From JBFWRK01 sp050248955 (GTDB lineage: Bacteria; Actinomycetota; Acidimicrobiia; Acidimicrobiales; Ilumatobacteraceae), in the NCBI GenBank assembly GCA_050248955.1, contig JBFWRK010000001.1:124001-188000 (forward strand): a DNA stretch of 64,000 nt, in the 5' to 3' direction. Within the stretch, counting starts at the first letter, position 1; the number at the start of each line of letters is the position of its first letter. The translations under genes and the position numbers were made by a program. Below, one piece after another: positions 31,422 to 39,203 of this stretch. Under the pieces are notes generated by a model. It was not told the DNA's origin, did not search any database, and saw only the letters and a list, made by a program, of their open reading frames with translations.

Positions 31422-32810
31422 TCAGGTTCCCGCCTTCTCCAGCGCGTCGAACGCGCGGCTCAACGCCCTGCGCAACCGTTCGGGCTCGCTGACCGCGGCC
31501 GTATCGATGTTCAACGCCATGTCCAGACTGCCGTCGTACGACAACAGCGTCAGGTTGAACGCGACACCGCCCAACGGACCCACGGGGTAGTTCTCGAGGA
31601 TCTGGGCGCCGCCGAGGAAGAGCGGGAACGGCGCGGCCTTCACGTTCGAGGTCGCGAAGTCGACGGTCTGCGTCTGCTGCCGCGCGAGCCGGGTGATGAT
31701 CGACGTCGGCAGGCTGGCGGCGACCGCGGCGAGCTTCTCGAGCGACGCCGTCCCCGAGGTCTCCCTGGCGGCCGTGGTCGCCTCGTGGATCGCTCGGAAC
31801 CGCTCGGCGATCGGCATCTCGCCGGTGGGGACGAGCAGCCGCGCGAGCGAGAACGCGTTCGTACCCGACGAGTCGGTTCGAGTGCTGATCGTCATCGACG
31901 CCCTGAGCTGCTCGACCGGAGAACCGAGCGCGCGGTGGTACTCGCTCGCGGCATGGGCGGCGGCGGTCACGAACGCCGTGTTCAGGGTGCCGCCCAACCG
32001 CTTCGCGGCGAGCTTCGCGTCCTCGAGCGGGTAGCGCGCCACCTCGAGGCGACGATGGAGTGACCGCTGGGTCCACAGCGGTGATCGAGCCCGCTCCACG
32101 TCGGAGAGCTGCGAGATGATCCCGCGGACGGTGTCGGCGGCAGCGGCGCTCGCGGCAGGCATCTGTGCCGGGTCGGCGAGCAGGTCTCGGATCTGGCGGA
32201 TCACGCCGATCGGCATCCGCAGGCTTCCGGCGAACAGGTCGCGCATCGCGTCCGCGGCCGACGGTTCGGAGGACTCCGTGGCCTCGGCGTCGTCGAGCGT
32301 GATCGGCGGGGGCGCCGGCGCGTCGCGCTCGACATCGAGGAACTGGAGCGAGAGCTTCACGCCTCCGACGCCGTCGGTGATCGTGTGGTGGAGCTTCTGG
32401 ATCAGCGCCGAGCGGCCCTTGCTCAGCCCGTCGACGAGCACGAACTGCCAGAGCGGGCGAGTCCGGTCGAAGGGGTCGGCGACGATCAGCGTGGCGAGGT
32501 CGAGCAGCTGGCGGACGGAGCCCGGCTTGGGCAGCGCGAGGTGGCGCACGTGGTAGTCGAGCTCGAACTGCGGATCGTCGACCCACAGCGGTGCGGCGAG
32601 GTTCGCCGGGGCGGGCTGCACGCGCTGGCGCAGCCGCGGGATCGCATGCGTCGCGCGGTCGAGTCGCCGGCGGACGTGGTCGATGTCGACCTTTCGATCG
32701 AGGATCGTGACGTTGCCGAACGTCGACGAGAGGTACGGATCCTTCTCGAGGCGCCACATCAGGCCCTCGGCGTCGGTCATCCGCCGGTCGAACCTGGGGA
32801 GATCAGCCAT
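31422..32810 (-). CDS. WS/DGAT family wax ester synthase/diacylglycerol acyltransferase
   Basis: A 462-residue O-acyltransferase. The catalytic HHxxxDG is LIQKLHHTITDGVGGVKLSL (about residue 143), preceded by PLWQFVLVDGL and followed by a C-terminal domain with FNLTLLSYDGSLDMALNID. It esterifies acyl-CoA to diacylglycerol or long-chain alcohols to make storage lipid, which fits an actinobacterium. ATG with TAGCCT 7 nt upstream. Confidence 0.93.
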   Translation of the reverse strand: MADLPRFDRRMTDAEGLMWRLEKDPYLSSTFGNVTILDRKVDIDHVRRRLDRATHAIPRLRQRVQPAPANLAAPLWVDDPQFELDYHVRHLALPKPGSVRQLLDLATLIVADPFDRTRPLWQFVLVDGLSKGRSALIQKLHHTITDGVGGVKLSLQFLDVERDAPAPPPITLDDAEATESSEPSAADAMRDLFAGSLRMPIGVIRQIRDLLADPAQMPAASAAAADTVRGIISQLSDVERARSPLWTQRSLHRRLEVARYPLEDAKLAAKRLGGTLNTAFVTAAAHAASEYHRALGSPVEQLRASMTISTRTDSSGTNAFSLARLLVPTGEMPIAERFRAIHEATTAARETSGTASLEKLAAVAASLPTSIITRLARQQTQTVDFATSNVKAAPFPLFLGGAQILENYPVGPLGGVAFNLTLLSYDGSLDMALNIDTAAVSEPERLRRALSRAFDALEKAGT

Positions 32811-32817
32811 CGCCGAG

Positions 32818-32823
32818 AGGCTA
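32818..32823 (-). promoter_or_regulatory. -10 hexamer TAGCCT, WS/DGAT
   Basis: Ends 7 nt before the ATG at 32810. The 240 bases beyond it, up to the DsbA-like gene, show no gene I can support. Confidence 0.5.
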
Positions 32824-33062
32824 CGCCACCTCGGCCCCGCCGCCTCTGTGGCGACGCATGCCGGGCGAACCGGTCGCCTGTCGCCTCAAATCGTGAGGGC
32901 CGGGGTGGCCACCGGGCCTGGCGCGCGGCCCAGTCCAACTCTCCCCGGGTTCTCTGCTCGCCGACGACTCCCCACCGGTTCTCCGCTCCCATCCGGACAT
33001 CCAACGACCTCGCCCGATCAGAGACCGGGCTGGTGACGCGGATGAGCAGAGAAACGGCGCGG

Positions 33063-33665
33063 CTACCGCGGGATGGAGGTGTGCTTCAGCTCGTTGAGGA
33101 TCGGCCACTCGACCTGATCGAGGATCCGGTCGACCGTGCGCCGTGCGACCAGGCCGTCGCCGTCGGCGCCGTCGAGCAGACGGACGAAGACGGCCTTCTC
33201 GTCGACGACGAACGTCGGTACGCCCCAGACGTGGTGCGATGCGACGAAGGACGTGTGCTCCTCCTTGATGGTGGCGAGCGGGCGACCGCTGTCGACCTCG
33301 GCGAACACGACATCGGCGTCGAGTCCGTTGGCCGTCAGCAGTTCGCCCAGCGCGTCGCGGTCGCGAAGGTTCCCGGCGCGGACGTGGCGGAACTCGAACA
33401 GCGCGTCGTGCACGGCGAGGAAGGAATCCGGCCAGAGGTCACGCACGGCGATGCCGACCTGGAGCGCGAGCAGGCCGCTGTCGAGCTCGGGTCGCTCCCA
33501 CACGTCGGGCTCGCCGTGCTCGACATGCGCCTGGCCGAGCGAGAACGGGAGGAACCGCACGTTCCACTCGGCACCGGCCTGGAGCGCCGTCACCACGTGA
33601 TCGTGGACGATGCGGGCATAGGGGCAGCGATAGTCGAAGGTGAGCGCGAACGTACGGGGGGTCAC
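33063..33665 (-). CDS. DsbA-family thioredoxin-like protein with CPYA site
   Basis: A 200-residue soluble protein, no signal peptide: TFALTFDYRCPYARIVHDHV gives an active-site region CPYA instead of CPYC, and the cis-Pro segment is HHVWGVPTFVVDEK (about residue 160). With a single cysteine it cannot cycle a disulfide and is more like the FrnE/2-hydroxychromene isomerase branch, perhaps acting with mycothiol. GTG start at 33663-33665 with GAAAGG 4 bases before it. Confidence 0.82.
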   Translation of the reverse strand: MTPRTFALTFDYRCPYARIVHDHVVTALQAGAEWNVRFLPFSLGQAHVEHGEPDVWERPELDSGLLALQVGIAVRDLWPDSFLAVHDALFEFRHVRAGNLRDRDALGELLTANGLDADVVFAEVDSGRPLATIKEEHTSFVASHHVWGVPTFVVDEKAVFVRLLDGADGDGLVARRTVDRILDQVEWPILNELKHTSIPR

Positions 33666-33727
33666 AAGCCTTTCAACGCCCAGCGTGCGTACTGCATTCC
33701 GCCGAGCGGTCTTACCATGCTCGTGAG

Positions 33728-34915
33728 ATGCGCAAGATCTGCTCGATCGACGTGGGTGAGCGCCGGGCGCGGTTGTCGCTGCGTCACCGGCTCGTCCCGA
33801 GCCGTCGGACCGACGATGTGGTCGCGATCGCCGACGACCTCGTCGCACTGCATTCGACCGACCCCGTCAGCGTGTACCTGTCGGCGGCGGCGCGCATGGC
33901 ACACCCGGCGTTGAGCCCGATGGAGACGGCGCTGTACGAGGCACGGTCACTGCTGCGCCACCACGCCATGCGCCGCACGCTGTGGGTCTTCGGGCAGCGA
34001 GTCGCCCGGCTCGCCCACGCCTCGACGTCGTTGGGCCTGCTCGGGCCGGAGGAGCGTCGGTTCGCGAGGCTGATCGAGGGGTCCGGGGTGACGACCGACG
34101 GCATCGCGTGGCTCGATGCTGCCCGGCGGGACGTGCTCGCTGCGCTCGAGTCATCCGGGCCGGTGACGGCGCGTGAGCTCGGCGACGCGGTGCCGGCGCT
34201 GCGCGTGCCGATCGAGATGGCAGTCGGGAAGTCGTATGCCACCACGCAGGCAGCGCACACACGAGTCCTGCTCCTGCTCGGCTTCGAGGGGCTGATCGTG
34301 CGCGCCCGTCCGACCGGCTCGTGGATCAACGGTCAGTACCGGTGGGCGACGATGGCGTCGTGGGTGCCAGGTGGCTTCGGCGGTGCAGGCAAGGACGAGG
34401 CCGCGAGGGAGCTGGTCGACCTCTGGCTGCGCGCCTTCGGCCCGGCGACCACGGCCGACGTGCAGTGGTGGACGGGGTGGACGCTCACCGTCGCTCGGCG
34501 AGCGCTGGCGGCCGCCGGTGCGGTGGAGGTCGATCTCGACGGTACGCCGGGCTGGGTCGCGGCAGACGACGCCGACCCGGTCCGGAGCGACGAGCCGTGG
34601 GTCGCGCTCCTTCCCGGCCTCGACCCGACGACGATGGGGTGGAAGGGGCGCGACTGGTACCTCGACCCCGCGTTCGCCGGCCGGCTGTTCGACCGCAACG
34701 GCAACGGCGGGCCGACCATCTGGGTCGACGGCCGCGTCGTCGGCGGCTGGGTCCAACGCAAGGACGGCACGATCGCCCATGAGCTCCTTGCCGATGTCGG
34801 CGCGGCATCGGCCTCGGCGATCGAGGCCGCGGCCCACGACCTGGAAGCACTGCTGGGCGGCACCCGCTTCACTGCCCGCTTCCCGGCGCCGATCCAGGCC
34901 GAGCTGCTCCGCTGA
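33728..34915 (+). CDS. Winged-helix DNA-binding domain protein (HTH_42)
   Basis: A 395-residue protein of the AlkZ/YcaQ-like HTH_42 superfamily: LVALHSTDPVSVYLSAAARM (about residue 38), a winged-helix tandem in the middle, and LLPGLDPTTMGWKGRDWYLD (about residue 295) near the end. Relatives include glycosylases that unhook interstrand crosslinks, but the QxQ-type catalytic motif of AlkZ is not evident, so DNA repair is only a possibility. ATG with TACCAT 9 nt upstream. Confidence 0.85.
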   Translation: MRKICSIDVGERRARLSLRHRLVPSRRTDDVVAIADDLVALHSTDPVSVYLSAAARMAHPALSPMETALYEARSLLRHHAMRRTLWVFGQRVARLAHASTSLGLLGPEERRFARLIEGSGVTTDGIAWLDAARRDVLAALESSGPVTARELGDAVPALRVPIEMAVGKSYATTQAAHTRVLLLLGFEGLIVRARPTGSWINGQYRWATMASWVPGGFGGAGKDEAARELVDLWLRAFGPATTADVQWWTGWTLTVARRALAAAGAVEVDLDGTPGWVAADDADPVRSDEPWVALLPGLDPTTMGWKGRDWYLDPAFAGRLFDRNGNGGPTIWVDGRVVGGWVQRKDGTIAHELLADVGAASASAIEAAAHDLEALLGGTRFTARFPAPIQAELLR

Positions 34916-34936
34916 ACGCGAGAACGCTTCCACCGG

Positions 34937-35926
34937 TCAGGAGAGCGGCTTGGCGTAGATGGCCTCGTAGGAACGGAGCTCGAAGCCCAGGCTGGTGTAG
35001 ACGTGGAACGCCCCGCCGGGGTTCTCGGTGTCGGCGCCCAGCGCGGCTTCGGTCATGCCTCGGGCTGCGAGCTCGCGCAGGCTCATCGCGAGGAGCGCAC
35101 TCGCGATGCCTTGGTTGCGCCACTGGGCATGGGTGGAGATGTACTCGGTGTAGCCCCGCAGGTAGCCCCGCTCCGTGTTCTCCTCGCGGTTGATGAAGCT
35201 TTTCACCTGTCCGACGACGGTGTCGCCGGCCCAGGCGATCTTCCACAACGACTCGTCACGCAACGGATCGTCGAGGAACTCCTGGAACTCCTCCTCCGTC
35301 GCTTCGTGGAAGTCCCAGGAGCCGCGGAATGCCTCGAAGTGCGCCTCCCAGATCGGCCGGAGCATCTCCGCCGTGACGCGCCGCACCTCGACGCCGTCGG
35401 GGAGCGGGAGGTCGGGGATGTCGTCGAGGTTCGGCCGCACCAGCGCGGCTTCGAACCGGATCGGTACATAGCCGACCGATTGCAGCCATGCCGCCTCATG
35501 GGTCGGGGCGAGCCCGGGACCGGGATGCGGCGCGTATGCCCGGTACCGGGCGTTGGCGATGCCGTCGGCCGTCGGGCGCAAGTGCGCTTCCTGGGCGGCG
35601 ACCATCGCCAGGAACAGTGGCTCGGCGAGATGCGTTGGGCGGACGGGACCGAAGACGATGTAGTCACGTGTGTCGTCGCCGAGCTCTTCCCACGAGGTCC
35701 GGGCATAACCAACCGGCTCGCTGGCGGTGGTCTCGACCACGACGATGTCCTCCGCGGGATCGCAGTTGGTCAGGTTGGCGTAGGTGACGTCGAACTGCTC
35801 GACCGTCGGCCGCTCGGACGCGCCCGCGTGCTCCCGGTACTCCGTGAGGATCGTCACCATGAGCTCGTGGTCGGTCGGGCCCCGGTAGGGCCGCGCCACG
35901 TATGGCGGCGGCAGAGGCATATCCAT
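34937..35926 (-). CDS. Tandem GNAT-fold acetyltransferase
   Basis: A 329-residue protein of two GNAT halves. The second half has the acetyl-CoA loop HAQWRNQGIASALLAMSLRELA (about residues 275-296) and the closing YTSLGFELRSYE. The first is degenerate. The architecture resembles MshD mycothiol synthase, but the conserved MshD substrate residues cannot be confirmed by eye, so it may acetylate another amine. ATG with TACGGT 6 nt upstream. Confidence 0.85.
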   Translation of the reverse strand: MDMPLPPPYVARPYRGPTDHELMVTILTEYREHAGASERPTVEQFDVTYANLTNCDPAEDIVVVETTASEPVGYARTSWEELGDDTRDYIVFGPVRPTHLAEPLFLAMVAAQEAHLRPTADGIANARYRAYAPHPGPGLAPTHEAAWLQSVGYVPIRFEAALVRPNLDDIPDLPLPDGVEVRRVTAEMLRPIWEAHFEAFRGSWDFHEATEEEFQEFLDDPLRDESLWKIAWAGDTVVGQVKSFINREENTERGYLRGYTEYISTHAQWRNQGIASALLAMSLRELAARGMTEAALGADTENPGGAFHVYTSLGFELRSYEAIYAKPLS

Positions 35927-35932
35927 GGTTTG

Positions 35933-35938
35933 ACCGTA
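35933..35938 (-). promoter_or_regulatory. -10 hexamer TACGGT, GNAT gene
   Basis: Ends 6 nt before the ATG at 35926. Confidence 0.5.
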
Positions 35939-36002
35939 ACGGCGGCGCCGGGCGGCGGTCGTCGGGTTATTCGGGGCCGGATGCTTGGATGCTGGATGCT
36001 GG

Positions 36003-36596
36003 TCAGGCGATCAGCGCGTCGCGTGCGCGGACCGCGAGCCGGCCGAGCCCGAGGCCGATGGCGGCGCCGGCGACGATGTCGGACGCGTGGTGGATCCGCA
36101 CGTACGGCCGCGACAGCGCGACGATCCCGGCGAGCCCGAACCACAGCGGCGCCGTGCGCTTGCCGGCCATCGACGTGAGGACGGTGGCGGCGAAGAACCC
36201 GGCGGATGCGTGTCCGCTCGGGAAGCTGGAGGTGCTCGGACGGCGGACGGTGTAGCGGCCGTCCCCCTCCTCGGTCGGGCGGATGCGTCGGAACAACCGC
36301 TTCACGCCCTGGTTCACGAGCAGCGACTCGGCGCCGAGCAGCGCCGAGAGCTGCACTGCCTCCGCTGCGGGCGCGCCGAAGATGGTCCGCAGCGCGCCGA
36401 CGAGGTGCCAGATCAGGCTCCAGTCGCCGAGCGTGGTCGCGGCCTTGAACATCGCGTCGGGAACGGCGTGGCCGCGGAGCCGTTCGAGCAGCTGGTCGAC
36501 CTGGTCGTCGAACGCTGCGACCGTGGAGCCGAACGGATGCATCCCGTCGATGCCCGCGACGTCGTCGTGTCCGCGGCGACCCGGGTCGGCGCTCAC
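36003..36596 (-). CDS. PAP2-family phosphatase
   Basis: A 197-residue membrane phosphatase with all three PAP2 motifs: KRLFRRIRP (KxxxxxxRP, about residue 98), SSFPSGHAS (PSGH, about residue 121) and SRPYVRIHHASDI (SRxxxxxHxxSD, about residue 162). Likely substrates are phosphatidic acid or isoprenyl pyrophosphates at the outer membrane face. The GTG at 36594-36596 overlaps the RecB-like nuclease stop (GTGA). Confidence 0.9.
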   Translation of the reverse strand: MSADPGRRGHDDVAGIDGMHPFGSTVAAFDDQVDQLLERLRGHAVPDAMFKAATTLGDWSLIWHLVGALRTIFGAPAAEAVQLSALLGAESLLVNQGVKRLFRRIRPTEEGDGRYTVRRPSTSSFPSGHASAGFFAATVLTSMAGKRTAPLWFGLAGIVALSRPYVRIHHASDIVAGAAIGLGLGRLAVRARDALIA

Positions 36597-37414
36597 GCCG
36601 GCGTCAGCCCGAGCGCGATCGGCGCCTCGATCGCCGCGCGGGCGGGGTCGCCACCGAACGAGGGACACCACGTGCGGAAGCTGCAGAACCCGCACAGCGC
36701 GCTCGGCCGGGGACGGAAGTCGCCCTGGACGCAGGCCCGCTCGACCGCCTGCCACACGGCGGCTGTGCGCCGCGTGAGGAAGCGCACGGACTGCTCGCTC
36801 GGGATCGCCTCGATCACTTCGCCCGTGCGCAGGTACATCAGCCGGATCCGCGAGGGCCGTTGTCCGAGGACCTCCTGGCACAGGAAGGCGTAGAAGTTCA
36901 CGCCGCCGAGCCGCTGCTGCTCACGCTGCGCGAACGGTGGGCGACCGGTCTTGTAGTCGGTGACCACGAGGCCACCGTCGTCGTCGAGCTCGAGACGGTC
37001 GATGATGCCCCGCACCGCGAGCGCGCCGATCCGTGCCTCGAGGCGCAGCTCGATCCCGATCTCCCGCACTCGCGCAGGGTCCTCGATGCGGAAGTAGGAC
37101 TCGGTCAGCGCTGCCGCGTCGGCGAAGAACTCCGCCTCGGCCGCCTCGTCGAGGCCGAGGCTCGTGAACTCGGGGTCGATCCGGTACTCGTCGATCGCGC
37201 GGGCGAGCATCGCCTTGCCGGCCGCGGGTGTGCGGCCCGCGGCGGGCTCGCAGAAGAGCAGCTCGAGGGTGCGGTGGACCAGCGAGCCCTTCGTGGCGTG
37301 GATGCTCGGGGTCTCCGGCAGCTTCTCGATGCTCGCGAACCGGAACTGCAGCGGGCAGCTCGTGAACGCATCGACCCTCGACGGGGACAAGCTGGTCGGT
37401 ACCGGGTACTCCAC
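36593..37414 (-). CDS. RecB-like PD-(D/E)XK nuclease with Fe-S cysteines
   Basis: A 273-residue single-domain exonuclease-like protein: SLSPSRVDAFTSCPLQFRF (first Cys, about residue 20), TKGSLVHRTLE, the catalytic VRGIIDRLELDDDGGLVVTDYKTG (D and DxK, about residues 135-158) and a C-terminal ALCGFCSFRTWCPSFGG that completes a Cys4 cluster as in AddB/Cas4. Acts on DNA ends; no helicase partner is adjacent. GTG at 37412-37414 with TACGAT 6 nt upstream. Confidence 0.9.
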   Translation of the reverse strand: MEYPVPTSLSPSRVDAFTSCPLQFRFASIEKLPETPSIHATKGSLVHRTLELLFCEPAAGRTPAAGKAMLARAIDEYRIDPEFTSLGLDEAAEAEFFADAAALTESYFRIEDPARVREIGIELRLEARIGALAVRGIIDRLELDDDGGLVVTDYKTGRPPFAQREQQRLGGVNFYAFLCQEVLGQRPSRIRLMYLRTGEVIEAIPSEQSVRFLTRRTAAVWQAVERACVQGDFRPRPSALCGFCSFRTWCPSFGGDPARAAIEAPIALGLTPA

Positions 37415-37420
37415 GAGACG

Positions 37421-37426
37421 ATCGTA
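37421..37426 (-). promoter_or_regulatory. -10 hexamer TACGAT, RecB-like gene
   Basis: Ends 6 nt before the GTG at 37414. Confidence 0.5.
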
Positions 37427-37462
37427 CGGGAGGGGTGTGCCAGCGTCGCGGCATCGACCCGG

Positions 37463-37517
37463 TGCGGACCGGGCGCGGACCGGGCGCGGACCGGGCGCGG
37501 ACCTGGCGCGGACCTGG
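37463..37517. repeat. Five tandem copies of an 11-bp unit
   Basis: Unit CGCGGACCGGG (first copy TGCGGACCGGG, last two CGCGGACCTGG) repeated without gaps from 37463 to 37517. It fills most of the gap between the RecB-like promoter and the end of the alpha/beta hydrolase gene. Copy number probably varies between strains. Confidence 0.75.
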
Positions 37518-37523
37518 CCGGGA

Positions 37524-38363
37524 TCACTCGAGGCTCGCCACCAGGTCCCTCACCAGGTCGGCGATCCGCTCCGGGTGCGTCATCGGGCCGAAATGGTCGA
37601 GGTCGTCGAACTCGAGGTAGCGGCCGTCGGCGAGTCGCTCGGCGACGTCCCGCGAGACCATCGACGGCTGCATCGGCAGCGGCACCCCGGACACGACCCA
37701 CACCGGGCAGGTGATCTCGCCGAGACGCGACCACGTGTCGTGACTGGTGCTCGCCTCGAACGTGCGGGCCTCGTGCTCCGGCGTGCACTTCAGGTGGACG
37801 TAGCCGTCCGTGCCGTGCCGGAAGCCGCCGTGGACGTAGGCGTGCAGCGATTCCGGCGTGAACGCCTGCAACGGCTGCTTCGCGGCGTAGTTCGCGATCG
37901 CGTCCTCGAAGCTCGGGAACGATGCCCGCCGTCGCCGGGCACCGGTCACGAGCGGGCTCGGCCCGGTCGAGCCGAACCCCTCTGTCGGCATCACGACCGG
38001 CTCGTAGACGAGCAGCGCCCGGAACAGCCCGGGATGCCGCAACGCTGCCATCAGCACCCCGGCACCACCCATCGAGTGGCCGACACCGACGATCCCACCC
38101 GGCTCGGCGACCGCCTCGGCGACCGCGGTGACGTCGTCGCCGTACCGGTTCCAGTCGACGACCCAGTCCGGCGGCGCGGCCGTGTCGCCGTGGCCCCGAT
38201 AGTCGAGCGCGACGCAGTGGAAGCCGTTCGACGCCAGATGGTCGGCAACCGGTCGCCAGACGAAGCCGTGGAAGCCCGTCGCATGCGACAGCAGCACCAG
38301 CGGGCCGGAACCGCCGAGGTCGTGGACGGTGACTTCGACGCCGTCGGATGAGGGCACGCGCAT
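37524..38363 (-). CDS. Alpha/beta hydrolase
   Basis: A 279-residue hydrolase: LVLLSHATGFHGFVWRPVAD (oxyanion region, about residue 22), VALDYRGHGD, nucleophile elbow VGVGHSMGGAG (Ser about residue 97), Asp likely in CPVWVVSGVPLPM and His in FDDLDHFGPMTHPER (about residue 263). The substrate is unknown. ATG at 38361-38363 is the start of the conserved part; no leaderless hexamer or ribosome site is convincing. Confidence 0.88.
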   Translation of the reverse strand: MRVPSSDGVEVTVHDLGGSGPLVLLSHATGFHGFVWRPVADHLASNGFHCVALDYRGHGDTAAPPDWVVDWNRYGDDVTAVAEAVAEPGGIVGVGHSMGGAGVLMAALRHPGLFRALLVYEPVVMPTEGFGSTGPSPLVTGARRRRASFPSFEDAIANYAAKQPLQAFTPESLHAYVHGGFRHGTDGYVHLKCTPEHEARTFEASTSHDTWSRLGEITCPVWVVSGVPLPMQPSMVSRDVAERLADGRYLEFDDLDHFGPMTHPERIADLVRDLVASLE

Positions 38364-38450
38364 CGAGGCATCCTCGCCTGCGTCGCACTGCTCGGGCCAA
38401 CCGGCTCGCACGGCGGTACTCGCGTCGCCAGTGCCGCGCAGGCGTTGTCG

Positions 38451-38456
38451 TACGCT
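38451..38456 (+). promoter_or_regulatory. -10 hexamer TACGCT, NTF2-like gene
   Basis: Ends 6 nt before GTG at 38463, selecting that start over an upstream TTG. Confidence 0.45.
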
Positions 38457-38462
38457 CGCGGC

Positions 38463-38855
38463 GTGACAGCCACGGTGCACGGAGAGGTCCTTGCCGCGAA
38501 CGACGCGTTCTACGAAGCGTTCGAGGCCGGGACGATGGCGGCGATGGCGGAGCTGTGGGAGCACTCCGACGAGGTGATCTGCACGCACCCCGGCATACCG
38601 ACGCTGCGCGGGTGGGACGAGGTCCGGCTGTCGTGGGAGCAGCTCCTGCGCCAGGACGGGGGGCTGCAGTTCATCGTGACCGACGAACGCGTCGTCGTGT
38701 ACGGCGCCGTCGGGTGGGTCACCTGCACCGAGAACATCATCGGGCCGGATGGTGCGAGCGGCACCGTGAGCGCGATCAACCTGTTCGTGCGTTCCACCGA
38801 CGGCGAGTGGCTGATGGTCGGCCACCACGGCGGCGGCGTCGCGCCGCAGCGTTGA
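38463..38855 (+). CDS. NTF2-like / SnoaL-like protein
   Basis: A 130-residue alpha+beta barrel: ANDAFYEAFEAGTMAAMAEL then WEHSDEVICTHPG at the start, LRGWDEVRLSW in the middle, and a paired sheet ending WLMVGHHGGGV. The CTHPG and HHG motifs mark a subfamily of nuclear-transport-factor-2-like proteins of unknown substrate. No partner gene is obvious. Confidence 0.85.
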   Translation: MTATVHGEVLAANDAFYEAFEAGTMAAMAELWEHSDEVICTHPGIPTLRGWDEVRLSWEQLLRQDGGLQFIVTDERVVVYGAVGWVTCTENIIGPDGASGTVSAINLFVRSTDGEWLMVGHHGGGVAPQR

Positions 38856-38888
38856 GCCCGGCGCCGCGGTCGGTGCAGCGGTCGAGCT

Positions 38889-39203
38889 TCAGCCGACGCG
38901 GTCGCGGCGGCGCTTGCGCCACCACATCCCGAGCAGCCGGTCGAGGAGCGCCCCGAGCGCGATCGACACCGCGATAGCGGTCCACACTCGGCTGCGCAGC
39001 TCGAACACCAGGAAGTCGATCGTCGTGCGGTCACGGTTCTGGAGGATGAAGACGACGGAGACCGCAATGAGGACGAAGAGCCCGATCGCCGCCGGGCTCA
39101 GCCCGCTCCGGCCTGACGCTGCCGACGTACCTGCATCGCTGCGGGAGGCATCGCCGATGCCCTGCGCATCTCGCCGTCGATCGTCGCTGTTCGACATCGT
39201 CAC
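38889..39203 (-). CDS. LapA-domain (DUF1049) membrane protein
   Basis: A 104-residue protein: polar Ser/Asp-rich N-terminus, then two hydrophobic helices (AAIGLFVLIAVSVVFILQNR and VWTAIAVSIALGALLDRLLG) separated by DRTTIDFLVFELRS, and a basic end RRKRRRDRV-like. This is the LapA arrangement (LapA/LapB regulate envelope lipid synthesis in E. coli). The GTG at 39203 overlaps the acyl-CoA dehydrogenase stop (GTGA); ATG two codons later is the alternative. Confidence 0.8.
   Translation of the reverse strand: MTMSNSDDRRRDAQGIGDASRSDAGTSAASGRSGLSPAAIGLFVLIAVSVVFILQNRDRTTIDFLVFELRSRVWTAIAVSIALGALLDRLLGMWWRKRRRDRVG

Noticed and set aside
31356..31426. CCTGAG ... CTCAGG inverted repeat between the 60-residue gene and the WS/DGAT gene as a terminator
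   Set aside because: Only six pairs around a long loop and part of a direct repeat; too weak to annotate.
32811..33062. Small frames in the 250-base gap between WS/DGAT and the DsbA-like gene
   Set aside because: No start signal, domain or codon pattern supports a gene; reported as empty.
35979..36000. GGATGCT repeated three times between the GNAT and PAP2 genes
   Set aside because: Very short, possibly slippage; no dyad, hexamer or coding role could be attached to it.
22426..37517. Tandem repeats considered as CRISPR arrays
   Set aside because: The 33-bp and 11-bp repeats are contiguous without spacers, and no cas genes are near. The Cas4-like cysteines of the RecB-like protein are shared with AddB-type nucleases.
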